A stretch of DNA of 64,000 nucleotides from Mariniblastus sp. (GCA_028823415.1 JAPKBL010000001.1:1-64000); one strand, 5' to 3'; numbered from the stretch's first letter, positions 46,446 through 56,360 are shown. Made by a program: numbers and translations. The notes: generated by a model from the letters alone, not told the origin.

Positions 46446-46818
46446 GAAGATTCAGGGGTTTGAAAGAAATAATTCGGGGATGAGCTAATTTGGGAATCAT
46501 TTATATGGACCTAGCTGGAACAGGCGCTAACCCAGTTAAATGACTGCCAATTCGTTTTCAAGCTTCCAATTATAGTTTGCCGGACGAATCGAGGGGGACG
46601 AGCTTCCACGGCAAACTGTATCTTATCGCTGCGAATTGAACATTTTAACCGATTCTACCGATAATTGCCCCTCTCAGCAGAATATTATTTTAGCCAGCGT
46701 TCCTCGAAAACAGCTCCACGGGGCGGCAACTTAAGCAAAACAAACCCGAGCTACACCGACCTGCGGCACTTGCTACGGCTGCATTACTATTAAACCGGCA
46801 TCCCTCTCACGCAGCGGA
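46446..46818. other. intergenic region with an inverted repeat
   Basis: No gene is supported between the MJ0042 gene start and the end of the broken DUF1559 gene. A perfect 9-bp inverted repeat, AGTTTGCCG (46574-46582) and CGGCAAACT (46609-46617), spaced by 26 bases, may be a hairpin that ends the DUF1559 transcript or an operator; no U tract follows. Confidence 0.5.
46574..46617. repeat. 9-bp perfect inverted repeat
   Basis: AGTTTGCCG and CGGCAAACT flank a 26-base loop. With the flanking bases the match extends to TA/TA on the outside after one mismatch. It is 202 bases past the DUF1559 stop on that gene's strand. A role as terminator or binding site is open. Confidence 0.5.
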
Positions 46819-47883
46819 TCAAGGAAGTCCAGCAACCTCGCCTCCGGCACGGGTTCCCATCGCCGCCCAAATCGATCGGGCAATATTATTGGCGACGAAA
46901 CTGACCGACCCATCCATGCGTGCCACATTGACTCCCTGTTCGTGGTAAGAACGAGCGGTTACCGCTGCATAAGTCGGCCTTTCAAGATGCCGGCCTTCCT
47001 GCTGAGAATTGAAATCAATGTCATATTGCTCACCCTCAAACTCATAGGAAACGACTGTATTGGGTGAAAACACGGTGGTAAATCCAGTGTGATGGACTCG
47101 CCCGTCACTCCAGACCGTGTGCCCAGTATTGAGTTCTTTCCCAGCACCCAGCTTGCGCTCAACCGAGTTCATCCCTTGAAAATACCGGGCGTTATCTGGA
47201 AAAGCCCCATCAAACGAGCCATGATTTCGTAGGTAACTGGTAAAAGACTTTACGTCTGAGATCGCCTAGGTATTGCTCAGGCCATCGGTGAAGTCTGAAT
47301 GTCGCGTGGCATTGGAAACACAGAACGATCCATCTCCAGATTTTCGAGACACCGGATCGTAAACCAACCAACTGCCGAGATTAAACCCGTAGCTGGTCGA
47401 GTGGACATAGTCTTTTCCATTCTTCGTGCGATTCCCCGCCTGATAATCACTCGGACAAGAATAAACAGGTGCTCCAAAGGCAGGGATACCGGAATCTACT
47501 TGCTCGTGCCAATCGACGGAAAAATTGATTCCCTGCTGAGCATTCGCCTGCTCAATCATCGGTAGTAATTTTGCATGAATTGACCACGAACCACGCGTCA
47601 GACCACTCTCAGGTATGTCAAAGCTCGTTGGGTACTCAAGAAGTGCTGTTTCATGGTTAGCCACTGCCAGTGAAATTTGACGCAAATTGTTGGCACAACT
47701 CACCCTTCGTGCCGCACTTCGAACCGATTGAATCGCCGGAAGCAACATCCCGATCAAAATCCCAACGATCGCGATCACAACAAGCAACTCAACGAGGGTA
47801 AACCCACGGTTCGGCAAATCATAAAATGCCCTCGAGCGATTCCGAAGTGTCGCATTCAAAATTCTAATTTTACGTTTTGCCAT
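46819..47883 (-). pseudogene. DUF1559 prepilin-type protein gene split by an in-frame amber codon
   Basis: The first 205 residues (47266-47883) carry the type II-pseudopilin start [27 protein letters not shown] and the DUF1559 features [13 protein letters not shown] and GLSNT. A TAG at 47266-47268 then interrupts the frame, and the same frame continues without a shift to 46819 with AISDVKSF, HTGFTTVFSPNT and ARMDGSVSFV, all normal DUF1559 sequence. The expected residue at the stop is Leu or a similar hydrophobic one, so a single TTG-to-TAG or like change explains it. The product would be an exported pseudopilin-like protein. It is either a recent pseudogene, a sequencing error, or two fragments; with a suppressor the full protein would be about 354 residues. 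Confidence 0.88.
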
Positions 47884-48551
47884 ACCGTTATTGGTTTTAA
47901 TGCACTGCTAAATTCAAGCAATTTCTGGCTTTACCCACCCGTCAACCGGCGATCTGTTTTCCGGGGATATGATTACCTAGTTTATGACGACTGAATGCTA
48001 CAGATTACACTCAGCGAACCCAATTCGGCACCGCAGGTAATAGGCTTGCCGAATAACCTTCAACAACAATAATCGCGTCTAGGCTGCAAAAAAACCAGTA
48101 AAAAACTCCTTCCGCATAAAATCACCCCGTCAGCGCAACTCCTGCCACAAGTCGAGGATGACACCCCCGAGGCTAGAGAAACACTCCATCTTCTCATGAG
48201 CGCGATGCCCAAATTGCCGGAGGACCGATTTTGAAAAAACGGAGAAGCCCAGTCTCCCCCAAGCTGTAAAAACTTGTTGATTCCGAAGAAAATTTCGATT
48301 TGTGCAATGGAAACTCCAAGCCTAATTCGATAATCTGAGGTACATTGAACGCCAAAGAAGCAACCCACGGAGGGTTGTCAGAAAGAAACAAGATTTTCTG
48401 TGAATTAACTAATTCCCAAAAATTCGGTTTCCGACGGAAATCCTAGATTAGCTCGATCCTGTCATGCGACACTTCAGCATTTTAAAAATGGCTATTCTGG
48501 CATTTCCTTCATGGACGAATCCAGGCCTGTGACGACGATCGGCATTGATTA
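47884..48551. other. 668-bp intergenic region before sucA
   Basis: No gene is supported. Short open frames exist on both strands but show no family match, no RBS and no codon pattern. The stretch just before sucA may hold its promoter; no clear -35/-10 pair was found. Confidence 0.45.
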
Positions 48552-51335
48552 ATGAACGTATTCAGTCGAGCTTATATCGACAGTCTATTTGACGACTACC
48601 TACAAGATCCAAGTTCGTTGCCACCACAATGGCAAGCCTATTTTGAGAACTTCGATCCCGAGAATAATGAGATCGACTTTTCGTCGCTTCCGGTAGCCGC
48701 TAATGCTGCCTCTTCTCCGCCGGACCACAACACGACCAACAGTCGTAGTGTCGCCCAATTACAAGATCGGGTGGATCAACTCATTCGCGGTTATCGCGTT
48801 CGTGGACACCTCGAGGCGAAAATTGACCCCCTCGGTCGTCCACGGGCAGCCAACAACGAACTGAATCCTGCATCCTATGGTTTGCTGCCATCCGATTTCC
48901 CTAAGAACTTTTCGGCGCGTACCGTCGATGGTCAGAATTTCAGATCGCTCGAAGAAATTGTCGATTTGATGCGGCAAACGTACTGTCGCTCGATTGGCGT
49001 GCAGTTCATGCACATCGATGACCACGATGTCCGCAACTGGCTCCAAACGCGAATGGAAGGTTCTCGCAATCGGATGCAATTGCACCGGAAGACACAACTG
49101 AGAATCCTGACCAAACTGACCGACGCCGTCATTTTCGAAGAATTCATGCGGAAAAAGTTTCTAGGCGCAAAGACGTTCTCGCTCGAAGGCGCCGAGACCC
49201 TCATTCCGTTACTGGATCTCGCACTAGAAAAAGCTGGCGATCACGGAGTCAAGCAAGTTGTTCTCGGAATGGCTCATCGCGGGCGACTCAACGTCCTGGC
49301 GAATATCATGAGCAAAAGGGCTCAAAATATTTTCTGGGGATTCGACGATCCTGATCCTGAAAAACACCGTGGCGGCGGAGATGTGCTGTACCACCTTGGC
49401 CACAGTAACGATTGGGTTACCAGCAAGGGCAAGAACGTTCACATCTCACTTTGTTTCAATCCGAGCCACCTTGAATTCGTCAACCCAGTCGCGATCGGTC
49501 GCTGCCGCAGTAAACAGGATCGAACCTGTGATACCAATCAATCTGAAACGATGACCGTGCTGATTCATGGGGATGCAGCATTTGCCGGGGAAGGAGTTGT
49601 TCAGGAAACGCTGAACTTGAGCCAACTCGATGGTTACAAAGTCGGCGGGACGCTTCACGTGATCGTCAACAATCAGGTCGGGTTCACCACGGATTGCCAC
49701 GATAGTCGTTCGACCACCTACGCCAGCGACGTTGCAAAAATGCTGCAGATCCCAATCTTCCATGTAAACGGAGAGGATCCCGAAGCGGTCGCTCAAGTTG
49801 TCAACTTGGCAATGGAATTTCGACGTGCATTCAATCGAGACGTTGTCATCGACATGTACTGCTATCGAAGGCTCGGTCACAACGAAAGTGATGAGCCAAG
49901 ATTTACCCAACCGTTGATGTACAAATCAATTGATAGTCGCCCCACGATACGCGACAGCTACCTCAAACGACTCCTGAAAATGCAGGAAGTTACCCAGGAA
50001 GAGGCCGATCTGATTGCCGAGCAACGAGGGACTAAACTTCAAGACGAGTTTGAATCCACAAAAATCGCCGGCTTTACTCCAGACACCCAAACGCTCGAAG
50101 GATTATGGTCGGGCTATTACGGTGGAAAAGAGCGCTCCGATGATGAAGCCGACACCTCGGTACCCGAAGCGATTTTGACGGAGATTATTCGCAACACTGC
50201 CAGCGTTCCTGAGACCTTCCATCTGCATCGCAAATTGAAGCGTGTGCTCGAAAGCCGAGTCGACGCCGCCAACGGAAACCGGCCCGTCGACTGGGCGACC
50301 GCTGAACTTGCTGCCCTCGGGACGCTTGCGGTCGAAGGACATCCCATCCGTCTCTCTGGACAAGACTGTGCGCGGGGGACTTTCAGCCAACGTCACGCAG
50401 TCCTGCACGACACCCAAACCGCCCAATCCTACACTCCGCTTAACCACCTTGGCGAGCCACAGGCTAACGTTAACATCATTAACAGTCCGCTGAGCGAAGC
50501 CGGCGTTCTCGGATTCGATTACGGATATAGCCTCGACGCGCCCGATAGTCTGATTATCTGGGAAGCCCAATTCGGTGATTTCTTCAATGCTGCTCAAGTG
50601 ATTGTCGACCAATTCATCTGTAGCGCCGAAGACAAATGGGATCGGCTAAGTGGGCTTACCATGTTCCTTCCGCACGGTTTCGAAGGCGCAGGACCGGAAC
50701 ATTGCAGCGGTCGGCTCGAACGATTTTTAACCTCGGCTGCAGAACATAATTTTCAGGTCGCGATTCCGACAACCGCTGCGCAGCATTTCCACCTGCTCCG
50801 CCGACAGGTCAAACGCAAATGGCGAAAACCCTTGATTGTTTTCACGCCCAAGAGTCTGCTTCGCGAGCCGTACGTCGCTTCGCCGATCGAGCAGTTTACG
50901 ACGGGGCAATTCCAGCGGGTCATTGCCGATGAAGCGGTTCGAAACGACAGTGCGCCACAACGGGTACTTCTGACTGCTGGAAAAATCGGAGTGGAACTGC
51001 TCAAAGCACGGGAACTTGCCCAACGCACCGATTTTGCCGTCATTCGAATCGAACAGCTCTACCCTTTGCCTTACAAAGAAATCGAAGCATGTCTCAGTCA
51101 ATACGCTTCGGGCACGCCGATTTTTTGGGTCCAGGAAGAACCTAGAAACATGGGGGCTTGGTACTTCATGAAAGTCAAATGGGATGAATTCGGTCTAGAA
51201 GAGAAGTGGCCCTTGAAAGTCATCTGTCGACCTGAATCGGCAAGCCCATCCACCGGCTCCAAAAAATCCCATAAGATCGAGCAAGATGAAATCATGAACA
51301 CGGCGATGAGCGTCCCTCGAGCCGCCACCGTTTAA
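48552..51335 (+). CDS. sucA: 2-oxoglutarate dehydrogenase E1 component
   Basis: This thiamine-diphosphate enzyme decarboxylates 2-oxoglutarate in the TCA cycle and loads the succinyl group onto E2. At 927 residues it is full length. The N-terminal FDDYLQDPSSLPPQWQAYFE segment is the E2-binding region, then GYRVRGHLEAKIDPLG. KFSLEGAE-like sequence (KTFSLEGAETLIPLL), GMAHRGRLNVLANIM, HLGHSND and VHVNGEDPEAV-like (FHVNGEDPEAVAQV) form the ThDP and substrate sites, followed by RRLGHNESDEP. It starts the sucA-sucB-lpdA cluster, with 105 bases to sucB. The first ATG follows a TTGATTA stretch without a strong RBS. Confidence 0.97.
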   Translation: MNVFSRAYIDSLFDDYLQDPSSLPPQWQAYFENFDPENNEIDFSSLPVAANAASSPPDHNTTNSRSVAQLQDRVDQLIRGYRVRGHLEAKIDPLGRPRAANNELNPASYGLLPSDFPKNFSARTVDGQNFRSLEEIVDLMRQTYCRSIGVQFMHIDDHDVRNWLQTRMEGSRNRMQLHRKTQLRILTKLTDAVIFEEFMRKKFLGAKTFSLEGAETLIPLLDLALEKAGDHGVKQVVLGMAHRGRLNVLANIMSKRAQNIFWGFDDPDPEKHRGGGDVLYHLGHSNDWVTSKGKNVHISLCFNPSHLEFVNPVAIGRCRSKQDRTCDTNQSETMTVLIHGDAAFAGEGVVQETLNLSQLDGYKVGGTLHVIVNNQVGFTTDCHDSRSTTYASDVAKMLQIPIFHVNGEDPEAVAQVVNLAMEFRRAFNRDVVIDMYCYRRLGHNESDEPRFTQPLMYKSIDSRPTIRDSYLKRLLKMQEVTQEEADLIAEQRGTKLQDEFESTKIAGFTPDTQTLEGLWSGYYGGKERSDDEADTSVPEAILTEIIRNTASVPETFHLHRKLKRVLESRVDAANGNRPVDWATAELAALGTLAVEGHPIRLSGQDCARGTFSQRHAVLHDTQTAQSYTPLNHLGEPQANVNIINSPLSEAGVLGFDYGYSLDAPDSLIIWEAQFGDFFNAAQVIVDQFICSAEDKWDRLSGLTMFLPHGFEGAGPEHCSGRLERFLTSAAEHNFQVAIPTTAAQHFHLLRRQVKRKWRKPLIVFTPKSLLREPYVASPIEQFTTGQFQRVIADEAVRNDSAPQRVLLTAGKIGVELLKARELAQRTDFAVIRIEQLYPLPYKEIEACLSQYASGTPIFWVQEEPRNMGAWYFMKVKWDEFGLEEKWPLKVICRPESASPSTGSKKSHKIEQDEIMNTAMSVPRAATV

Positions 51336-51440
51336 AGCCACCGTTAAAATTTACGAATCAAAAATAGCTGAAAAATCGTCTCTTCGATTTTCGGTTGATC
51401 CTTTCAGCCCCCAAAAAATTCAACTCAGAATCAGTCGAAC

Positions 51441-52697
51441 ATGTTTGAAATCAAAGTCCCCGAATTCGGCGAGTCAATCCAGGAAGTCCAGGTCGCGACA
51501 TGGCTAAAACAGCCCGGCGACTGGATTGAAAAAGACGAAGACATCGTCGAACTCGAATCCGAAAAAGCATCACAAGCATTGAGCTCCGACCGAGCCGGTG
51601 TCTTGCAACAAATCAAAGTTGCCGATGGCGAATTTGCTCACGTCGGTGACATCCTTTGTGTCGTCCAAGAAGGCGAGAAACCGCCTGAAACCGCCATCGC
51701 ATCTGCAACGGCCGCCCGAGGAGGAACAGCGGTTGTCGCAGACACCGCCACAACCGAGTGGATCATGCCGGCTGCAGAACGCGTTCTGAGCGAATATCAA
51801 ATTTCTGCCGATGCAATCACTCCCACCGGTCCCGGTGGACGGTTGCTCAAAGAAGACGTCTTGAATTACGTCCACACCAAAGGACTCAAGCCGACGGATT
51901 CGCAGCCAACCCAGCCAGTTCCGGTAACCGCTCCTGCGAAACCACGACCTCAACCCACCCCCCAACCAGTTGTCGTATCAGCAACTCATCCCAATGAACG
52001 GATTGAAAAATCGGTTCCCATGAGCATGATTCGCCGAACCATCGCCAAAAGGTTAGTCCAAGCCCAACAAACAGCCGCCCTGTTGACGACGTTCAACGAA
52101 ATTGACATGCTCCCGGTGAAAGAGCTTCGCTCAAAGTACAAAGATGCATTCTTAAAAAAGCATGGAGTCAAACTAGGGTTCATGTCCTTTTTTGCGAAGG
52201 CTGTCGTCGAAGGACTTAAGCGTTATCCGGCGATTAACTCTGAAGTTCGAGGCGATCATGTGATCGTTAAGAACTATCACGATATCGGAATCGCCATTGG
52301 AGGAGGCAAGGGATTGGTCGTGCCAATTCTACGTAACGTTGAGAATATGAGCTTCGCGATGGTTGAACAGAAAATCGGTGAGCTTGCTGCCATGGCACAA
52401 GAGAACAAAATCGTTCCCGACGATCTGAAAGGCGGTACGTTTACGATCAGCAACGGGGGTGTCTACGGTTCGTTGCTCTCGACGCCGATTGTAAACCCAC
52501 CTCAAAGCGGAATCCTCGGACTCCATACGATTCAGGAACGTCCAATCGCACTCAACGGCGAAGTCGTGATTCGCCCGATGATGTACGTGGCCCTGACTTA
52601 CGACCACCGAATTGTTGACGGTAAAGAAGCTGTTGGGTTTCTGAAAACAATCAAAGAAGTTCTCGAAGAACCTGCCCGTTTATTCCTGGAAGTGTAA
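51441..52697 (+). CDS. sucB: 2-oxoglutarate dehydrogenase E2 (dihydrolipoyl succinyltransferase)
   Basis: The 418-residue protein has one lipoyl domain with the lipoylated K42 in ELESEKASQ, a Pro/Ala-rich linker, and the E3/E1-binding domain at about residues 110-145 ([32 protein letters not shown]). After a second linker comes the acyltransferase core, ending with H389 in [16 protein letters not shown]. The lipoyl site reads ESEK, as in succinyl transferases of many bacteria. A 24-bp tandem duplication lies in the gap before lpdA. The neighbours sucA and lpdA make the assignment to the 2-oxoglutarate complex firm. Confidence 0.96.
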   Translation: MFEIKVPEFGESIQEVQVATWLKQPGDWIEKDEDIVELESEKASQALSSDRAGVLQQIKVADGEFAHVGDILCVVQEGEKPPETAIASATAARGGTAVVADTATTEWIMPAAERVLSEYQISADAITPTGPGGRLLKEDVLNYVHTKGLKPTDSQPTQPVPVTAPAKPRPQPTPQPVVVSATHPNERIEKSVPMSMIRRTIAKRLVQAQQTAALLTTFNEIDMLPVKELRSKYKDAFLKKHGVKLGFMSFFAKAVVEGLKRYPAINSEVRGDHVIVKNYHDIGIAIGGGKGLVVPILRNVENMSFAMVEQKIGELAAMAQENKIVPDDLKGGTFTISNGGVYGSLLSTPIVNPPQSGILGLHTIQERPIALNGEVVIRPMMYVALTYDHRIVDGKEAVGFLKTIKEVLEEPARLFLEV

Positions 52698-52714
52698 ACG
52701 TCTCAATCCGAGTT

Positions 52715-52762
52715 TAACTCTGGATTTCCAAATCCCAGTAACTCTGGATTTCCCAATCCCAG
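52715..52762. repeat. 24-bp tandem duplication
   Basis: The 24-bp unit from taactctggatttcc to cccag occurs twice end to end (52715-52738, 52739-52762) with one base changed. It lies in the 133-bp gap between sucB and lpdA. It looks like a recent slippage event; no function is seen. Confidence 0.85.
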
Positions 52763-52830
52763 TAAGTCGGTTCGGATCTGCTTATTTTACCCCTGCTCAA
52801 TCTAATCCTCATTGCGATATTTATTCTATT

Positions 52831-54213
52831 ATGGCTGATCAAAAATTTGACCTAATCATTGTTGGAGGTGGCCCCGGTGGATACGTCGCAGCAATTCGTG
52901 CGGCACAATTGGGATTGAAGACAGCCGTCATCGACGAGAATCCGCAATTCGGTGGGACGTGCCTGAGAGTCGGTTGCATTCCAAGCAAAGCACTCCTCGA
53001 GTCCAGCCACCTGCTTGTCGAGGCGCGCGACCATATGGTCGAACATGGGATCACCGCAACCAAACTGACGGTAGATCTTTCGGCCATGATGAAGCGGAAA
53101 TCTAAGATCGTTGATACCCTTACCGGCGGAATCAACATGCTTCTCAAGCGAAACAAAGTGACGACGTACGTCGGTCGCGGAAAATTGGCCGGCGACGGCC
53201 AGATTGTTGTCTCCACCGGTGACACCCTCGTTGCCGAAAACATCATCGTTGCTACCGGCAGCGTCCCAATGCGTCTGCCCGGGATCGAGTTTGACGGCGA
53301 TTTTATCGGCGATAGCACAACGGCACTCAGCTATCCCAACGTACCGCGAAACTTAGTGGTGATTGGCGGTGGGTACATCGGGCTCGAGCTCGGCTCGGTC
53401 TGGAGCCGCCTTGGTTCGAAAGTCATTGTCCTCGAAGGTATGGACCACGTCCTTCCAGGTCTAGATCGGGAAATTGCGAGAATTGCAAAACGGACCTTTG
53501 AAAAACAAGGGCTTGAATTCCACACCAGTATGTGGGTCGAAAGTGCGAAACGCGATGGAAATACATGTGTCGTCAAATGCAAGGACGCCGCTCCAATCCA
53601 ATGCGATCGAGTGCTCGTATCCGCCGGGCGTGTCCCCAACACAGGTGATATTGGCCTAGATACAGCCGGCGTTCAAGTTGACCAGCGTGGATTTATTACC
53701 GTCAACAGCCACCTCGCTACATCCGTTCCCGGAATTTTCGCTATTGGAGATTGCATTGGCGGGGCAATGCTGGCTCATAAAGCATCTGAAGAGGGAGTCG
53801 CCTGCGTCGAACGGATCGTCAACGGAGTTGGCCACGTCAATTACGATACGATCCCAGCTGTCGTTTATACCCACCCTGAAATTGCGATGGTTGGAAAAAC
53901 TGAGGAACAACTCAAAACCGCAGGCATCTCCTACCGAAAGGGCTCATGCCCATTCGGAGCCAACGGCCGCGCTCGGGCGATGGGCGAAGCCGAAGGAAAA
54001 ATCAAAGTCCTCGCCGATGCACAATCCGACCGTATTATCGGCGTCCATGCGATTGGTGCGCGGGCCGGTGACTTAATCGCAGAAGCGGCTGTGGCGATGA
54101 ATTTTGGTGCCTCCAGCGAAGACCTAGCCAGATGCTGCCATGCCCACCCAACACTCTCCGAAATCATGCAGGAAGCTGCCCTGGACGTCGACGGCCGCGC
54201 CATTCACACCTAG
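52831..54213 (+). CDS. lpdA: dihydrolipoyl dehydrogenase (E3)
   Basis: This flavoprotein reoxidises the lipoyl groups of the dehydrogenase complex, passing electrons to NAD. The 460-residue chain has the FAD loop VGGGPGGYVAAIRAAQ, the redox pair C44-x4-C49 in GGTCLRVGCIPSK, the NAD loop VIGGGYIGLELGSVW and the AIGDCIGGAMLAHKASEEGV segment. The C-terminal CCHAHPTLSEIMQEAAL supplies the active-site His-Glu pair. It is third in the sucA-sucB-lpdA cluster, and it could also serve a pyruvate or glycine complex elsewhere. The ATG at 52831 directly precedes the FAD domain. Confidence 0.97.
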   Translation: MADQKFDLIIVGGGPGGYVAAIRAAQLGLKTAVIDENPQFGGTCLRVGCIPSKALLESSHLLVEARDHMVEHGITATKLTVDLSAMMKRKSKIVDTLTGGINMLLKRNKVTTYVGRGKLAGDGQIVVSTGDTLVAENIIVATGSVPMRLPGIEFDGDFIGDSTTALSYPNVPRNLVVIGGGYIGLELGSVWSRLGSKVIVLEGMDHVLPGLDREIARIAKRTFEKQGLEFHTSMWVESAKRDGNTCVVKCKDAAPIQCDRVLVSAGRVPNTGDIGLDTAGVQVDQRGFITVNSHLATSVPGIFAIGDCIGGAMLAHKASEEGVACVERIVNGVGHVNYDTIPAVVYTHPEIAMVGKTEEQLKTAGISYRKGSCPFGANGRARAMGEAEGKIKVLADAQSDRIIGVHAIGARAGDLIAEAAVAMNFGASSEDLARCCHAHPTLSEIMQEAALDVDGRAIHT

Positions 54214-54371
54214 ATCGCTCCATTCGCTATCAGATTCATACCGCCAATTGTGCAAGACGGTAATTTGGGGAACTTCTCAACCAAATTTTCAAAAATTCTC
54301 GAGTGCTAGCTTGCTAAACGTCTGGACTTGCAACTAGGGTTTTTCTAACTTTCCGGCTAACGATTCGTTCC

Positions 54372-54377
54372 CGGAGG
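54372..54377 (+). promoter_or_regulatory. RBS that sets the next start
   Basis: CGGAGG (54372-54377) lies eight bases before the ATG at 54386 and favours that start over the TTG three bases earlier. Confidence 0.75.
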
Positions 54378-54385
54378 TTGCGTTG

Positions 54386-55258
54386 ATGAGAAACCGCGCC
54401 GTGAAATACGCAAAACTGAATTTGCTGTTTGCACTCAGCTGCCTGACTTTCATTCAAGGTGAGAAGGCAAATTTAATGGGACAGGATTTCCGAATTGACT
54501 CTCAGGTATATGTCAGTGGAAAAAATTTACCTGCCTCTGAAAACATCACTCTTTTCTCGTCAGGAATTATCTACGACTTCCAGCTTTCCAATGGCGCCGC
54601 AACCGACGCCGATGAGACAGTTATTTTCGACACTCGCAACAAAAGATTCACGCTCCTGAATCATGTTAAGGAGACGAAACTGGATTTGACAGATTTGCAA
54701 CTGCTTTCAATCTATGAAGGTGTGCGAAAAGAGACGAAGCAGGACCACCGTTCGAAATTCTTAACAGACGATCCTTTCGTCGAAGATATCGACCTAAGCA
54801 TAAACTTAGTCACGCTCTCGACACCCCAAATCGAATATCGCTTTTCCGGGGCTCAGCCGAAAAACGTATTGATTCTCGAGCAATACAATGACTTCCTCTA
54901 TCACTTCACGTTGCTCAATGTCTCCGACCCAACGAAAGTCCCGCCGTTTGCACGAATGGAAGTTAACAAATCAATTAAGAGGCTCGGATGGGTACCGACG
55001 GAAATTGAAATCTCCGTCAAACAGAACAGTCTGTTTCGCGAATCCTATAAGGCAAAATCGAAACACACTGTGAGATATCAGCTTTCCAAAAAAGACCAAG
55101 AAAGAATTGAGTCCATCAAAAAGCGGTGGGCTCAATTTAAACCAGTTTCTCTTGCAGAGTATCGCGGCTTCAATAAAGAACCCCGATTAAAACTACCTGA
55201 AATTAAAACGGCTTCTTTTGAGGAAGACGTTCCCAAGGGCCAGCGAAAGAAGAAATAG
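54386..55258 (+). CDS. secreted protein of unknown function
   Basis: The 290-residue product starts with a signal peptide (LNLLFALSCLTFIQG, residues about 13-27). The mature part is mixed beta/alpha with IDSQVYVSGKNLPASENITLFSSGIIYDF and DETVIFDTRNKRFTLL near its start; lysine-rich stretches and QRKKK end it. It resembles no family I can name. A similar pattern (signal peptide, beta-rich mature part opening with a short D-S-Q-V-Y-like strand) is seen in small planctomycete exported proteins. It lies 172 bases after lpdA and may have its own promoter, since a good RBS precedes it. Confidence 0.75.
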   Translation: MRNRAVKYAKLNLLFALSCLTFIQGEKANLMGQDFRIDSQVYVSGKNLPASENITLFSSGIIYDFQLSNGAATDADETVIFDTRNKRFTLLNHVKETKLDLTDLQLLSIYEGVRKETKQDHRSKFLTDDPFVEDIDLSINLVTLSTPQIEYRFSGAQPKNVLILEQYNDFLYHFTLLNVSDPTKVPPFARMEVNKSIKRLGWVPTEIEISVKQNSLFRESYKAKSKHTVRYQLSKKDQERIESIKKRWAQFKPVSLAEYRGFNKEPRLKLPEIKTASFEEDVPKGQRKKK

Positions 55259-55618
55259 TCAAGTTGTGTATTCTTTTTCACTGGCTTAGCTGATCAATCT
55301 CAGCGGTCAAGTGAGCCCGTCACTCGCGACTTTGGCTGTCGCGGAGGCAAAACGAGAGAGAGACTTCCAAGTTCAAAAAAAACGGTTTAGAACGAATGGG
55401 GGGGATGACGACGACTTGGAACCTTCACAAGGGAGCGTTACACGCCTCAAACTCCATGTTTATCCAGCTCTTTTGAAATTTTGCTTGCGTTGGATATGCC
55501 GTCATTCGATAATTAGCATACAGAGATCTAAGGTAATTGATTTATTTTCCAACAACTGAGCGAGTTGATCGAAACTCAAAACAGTTTTTGGTTTTTCATA
55601 GATAACAGAAGACAGTTG

Positions 55619-55647
55619 GCCAGAATGGGTTCCCCCATCGTTCTGGC
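55619..55647 (+). promoter_or_regulatory. hairpin 1 before the pentapeptide gene
   Basis: GCCAGAA (55619-55625) pairs with TTCTGGC (55641-55647), and TGGG (55626-55629) pairs with CCCA (55634-55637) inside it, leaving a TTCC loop and a 3-base bulge. It lies 71 bases before the next start codon. It could be a terminator of the upstream gene or part of the leader; no U tract follows. Confidence 0.5.
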
Positions 55648-55658
55648 GGACCTTGCGA

Positions 55659-55718
55659 ATGCTCATAGCAATTTTAGTTTGCTATGAGGCCCAGCTTGTT
55701 TCTACCTTGGAGATTTAA
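55659..55718 (+). CDS. possible 19-codon leader ORF
   Basis: ATG at 55659 opens a 19-codon frame (MLIAILVCYEAQLVSTLEI) whose TAA (55716-55718) is directly followed by the ATG of the pentapeptide gene. It has no strong RBS of its own, and overlaps hairpin 2. Coupling of translation is possible; chance is equally so. Confidence 0.2.
   Translation: MLIAILVCYEAQLVSTLEI
55662..55688 (+). promoter_or_regulatory. 10-bp perfect hairpin before the pentapeptide gene
   Basis: CTCATAGCAA (55662-55671) pairs with TTGCTATGAG (55679-55688) without mismatch around the 7-base loop TTTTAGT. It ends 20 bases before the RBS GGAG (55709-55712). It looks like a 5'-leader structure rather than a terminator, since no U run follows. 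Confidence 0.6.
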
Positions 55719-56360
55719 ATGGTCAAAATCCTACACAAACAGTCCGGAAAAATTCTGCTCCGAGCAAAGAATGAGTCCATTCGTGGACGCTTGCTCTCAG
55801 GTCTTGATCTTGCAGGTGCCGATTTTTCGGGTCAAGATTTGTCGGGCTGTAAATTCACCGGTTGCAATCTTTGCGATGCAAACTTTGCCGGTTGCAATTT
55901 GTCGTTTGCGAAGATCGACAACTGCGTCTTGAGGCGTGCTGATTTCTCAGATGCAACCCTGACCAAAGCAGATTTATCCGATAGTATCTTGGACGTTGCT
56001 CTGTTCACGCGTTGCACCGCGGTTGGTATTCTATTCCGTCACGCGAAATTGAACGGGGCGGATTTATCGCGAGGCAACTTCAATAAAGGGGACTTCTCCT
56101 TTTCGGAGGCACGCGCAAAATTCGATCACGCTACGCTAGTCGGTGCGAACCTGTTCGGCGCTGATTTTTGCAGCGCTGACTTTACTCAAGCTGACCTTCG
56201 AAACGCCGATATGACGGATGCTAAAATCGCCAGAGCCACATTCACTTACACAAAACTTGAAGGAAGCATTGGCGCCAATGGCCGCCCCTGGGGCCTCTCT
56301 GCCAAAGGCCCCCATGCGAAAAAAGCATGGTGGAAAGTATGGGACAACGCTGCGGTATGA
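55719..56360 (+). CDS. pentapeptide-repeat protein
   Basis: The 213-residue protein is built of A(D/N)LxX-type five-residue repeats from about residue 27 to 180, for example ADFSGQDLSGCKFTGCNLCDANF and ADLSDSILD. Such chains fold into a right-handed square beta-helix; some members (Qnr, MfpA) mimic DNA and protect gyrase, while most have no known role. There is no signal peptide, so it should be cytoplasmic. The tail (WGLSAKGPHAKKAWWKVWDN) is Trp/Lys-rich. Repeats contain many Cys (GCNLCDANFAGC). The start is set by GGAG six bases before the ATG. It stands alone, with two hairpins upstream. Confidence 0.92.
   Translation: MVKILHKQSGKILLRAKNESIRGRLLSGLDLAGADFSGQDLSGCKFTGCNLCDANFAGCNLSFAKIDNCVLRRADFSDATLTKADLSDSILDVALFTRCTAVGILFRHAKLNGADLSRGNFNKGDFSFSEARAKFDHATLVGANLFGADFCSADFTQADLRNADMTDAKIARATFTYTKLEGSIGANGRPWGLSAKGPHAKKAWWKVWDNAAV

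Larger units (their letters stand above)
55259..55718. other. 460-bp intergenic region with hairpins and a short leader ORF
   Basis: No normal-length gene is supported. Two strong hairpins lie near the right end (see separate entries) and a 19-codon ORF ends directly at the pentapeptide gene start. The left part contains purine-rich runs and nothing recognisable. Confidence 0.5.

Noticed and set aside
47266-47268. TAG read as pyrrolysine
   Set aside because: Nothing at this site fits a catalytic residue, and no pyl genes are seen; a nonsense change is simpler.
48060-48368. 102-codon minus-strand ORF before sucA
   Set aside because: No RBS or family match, and its sequence has a composition unlike real proteins in this window.
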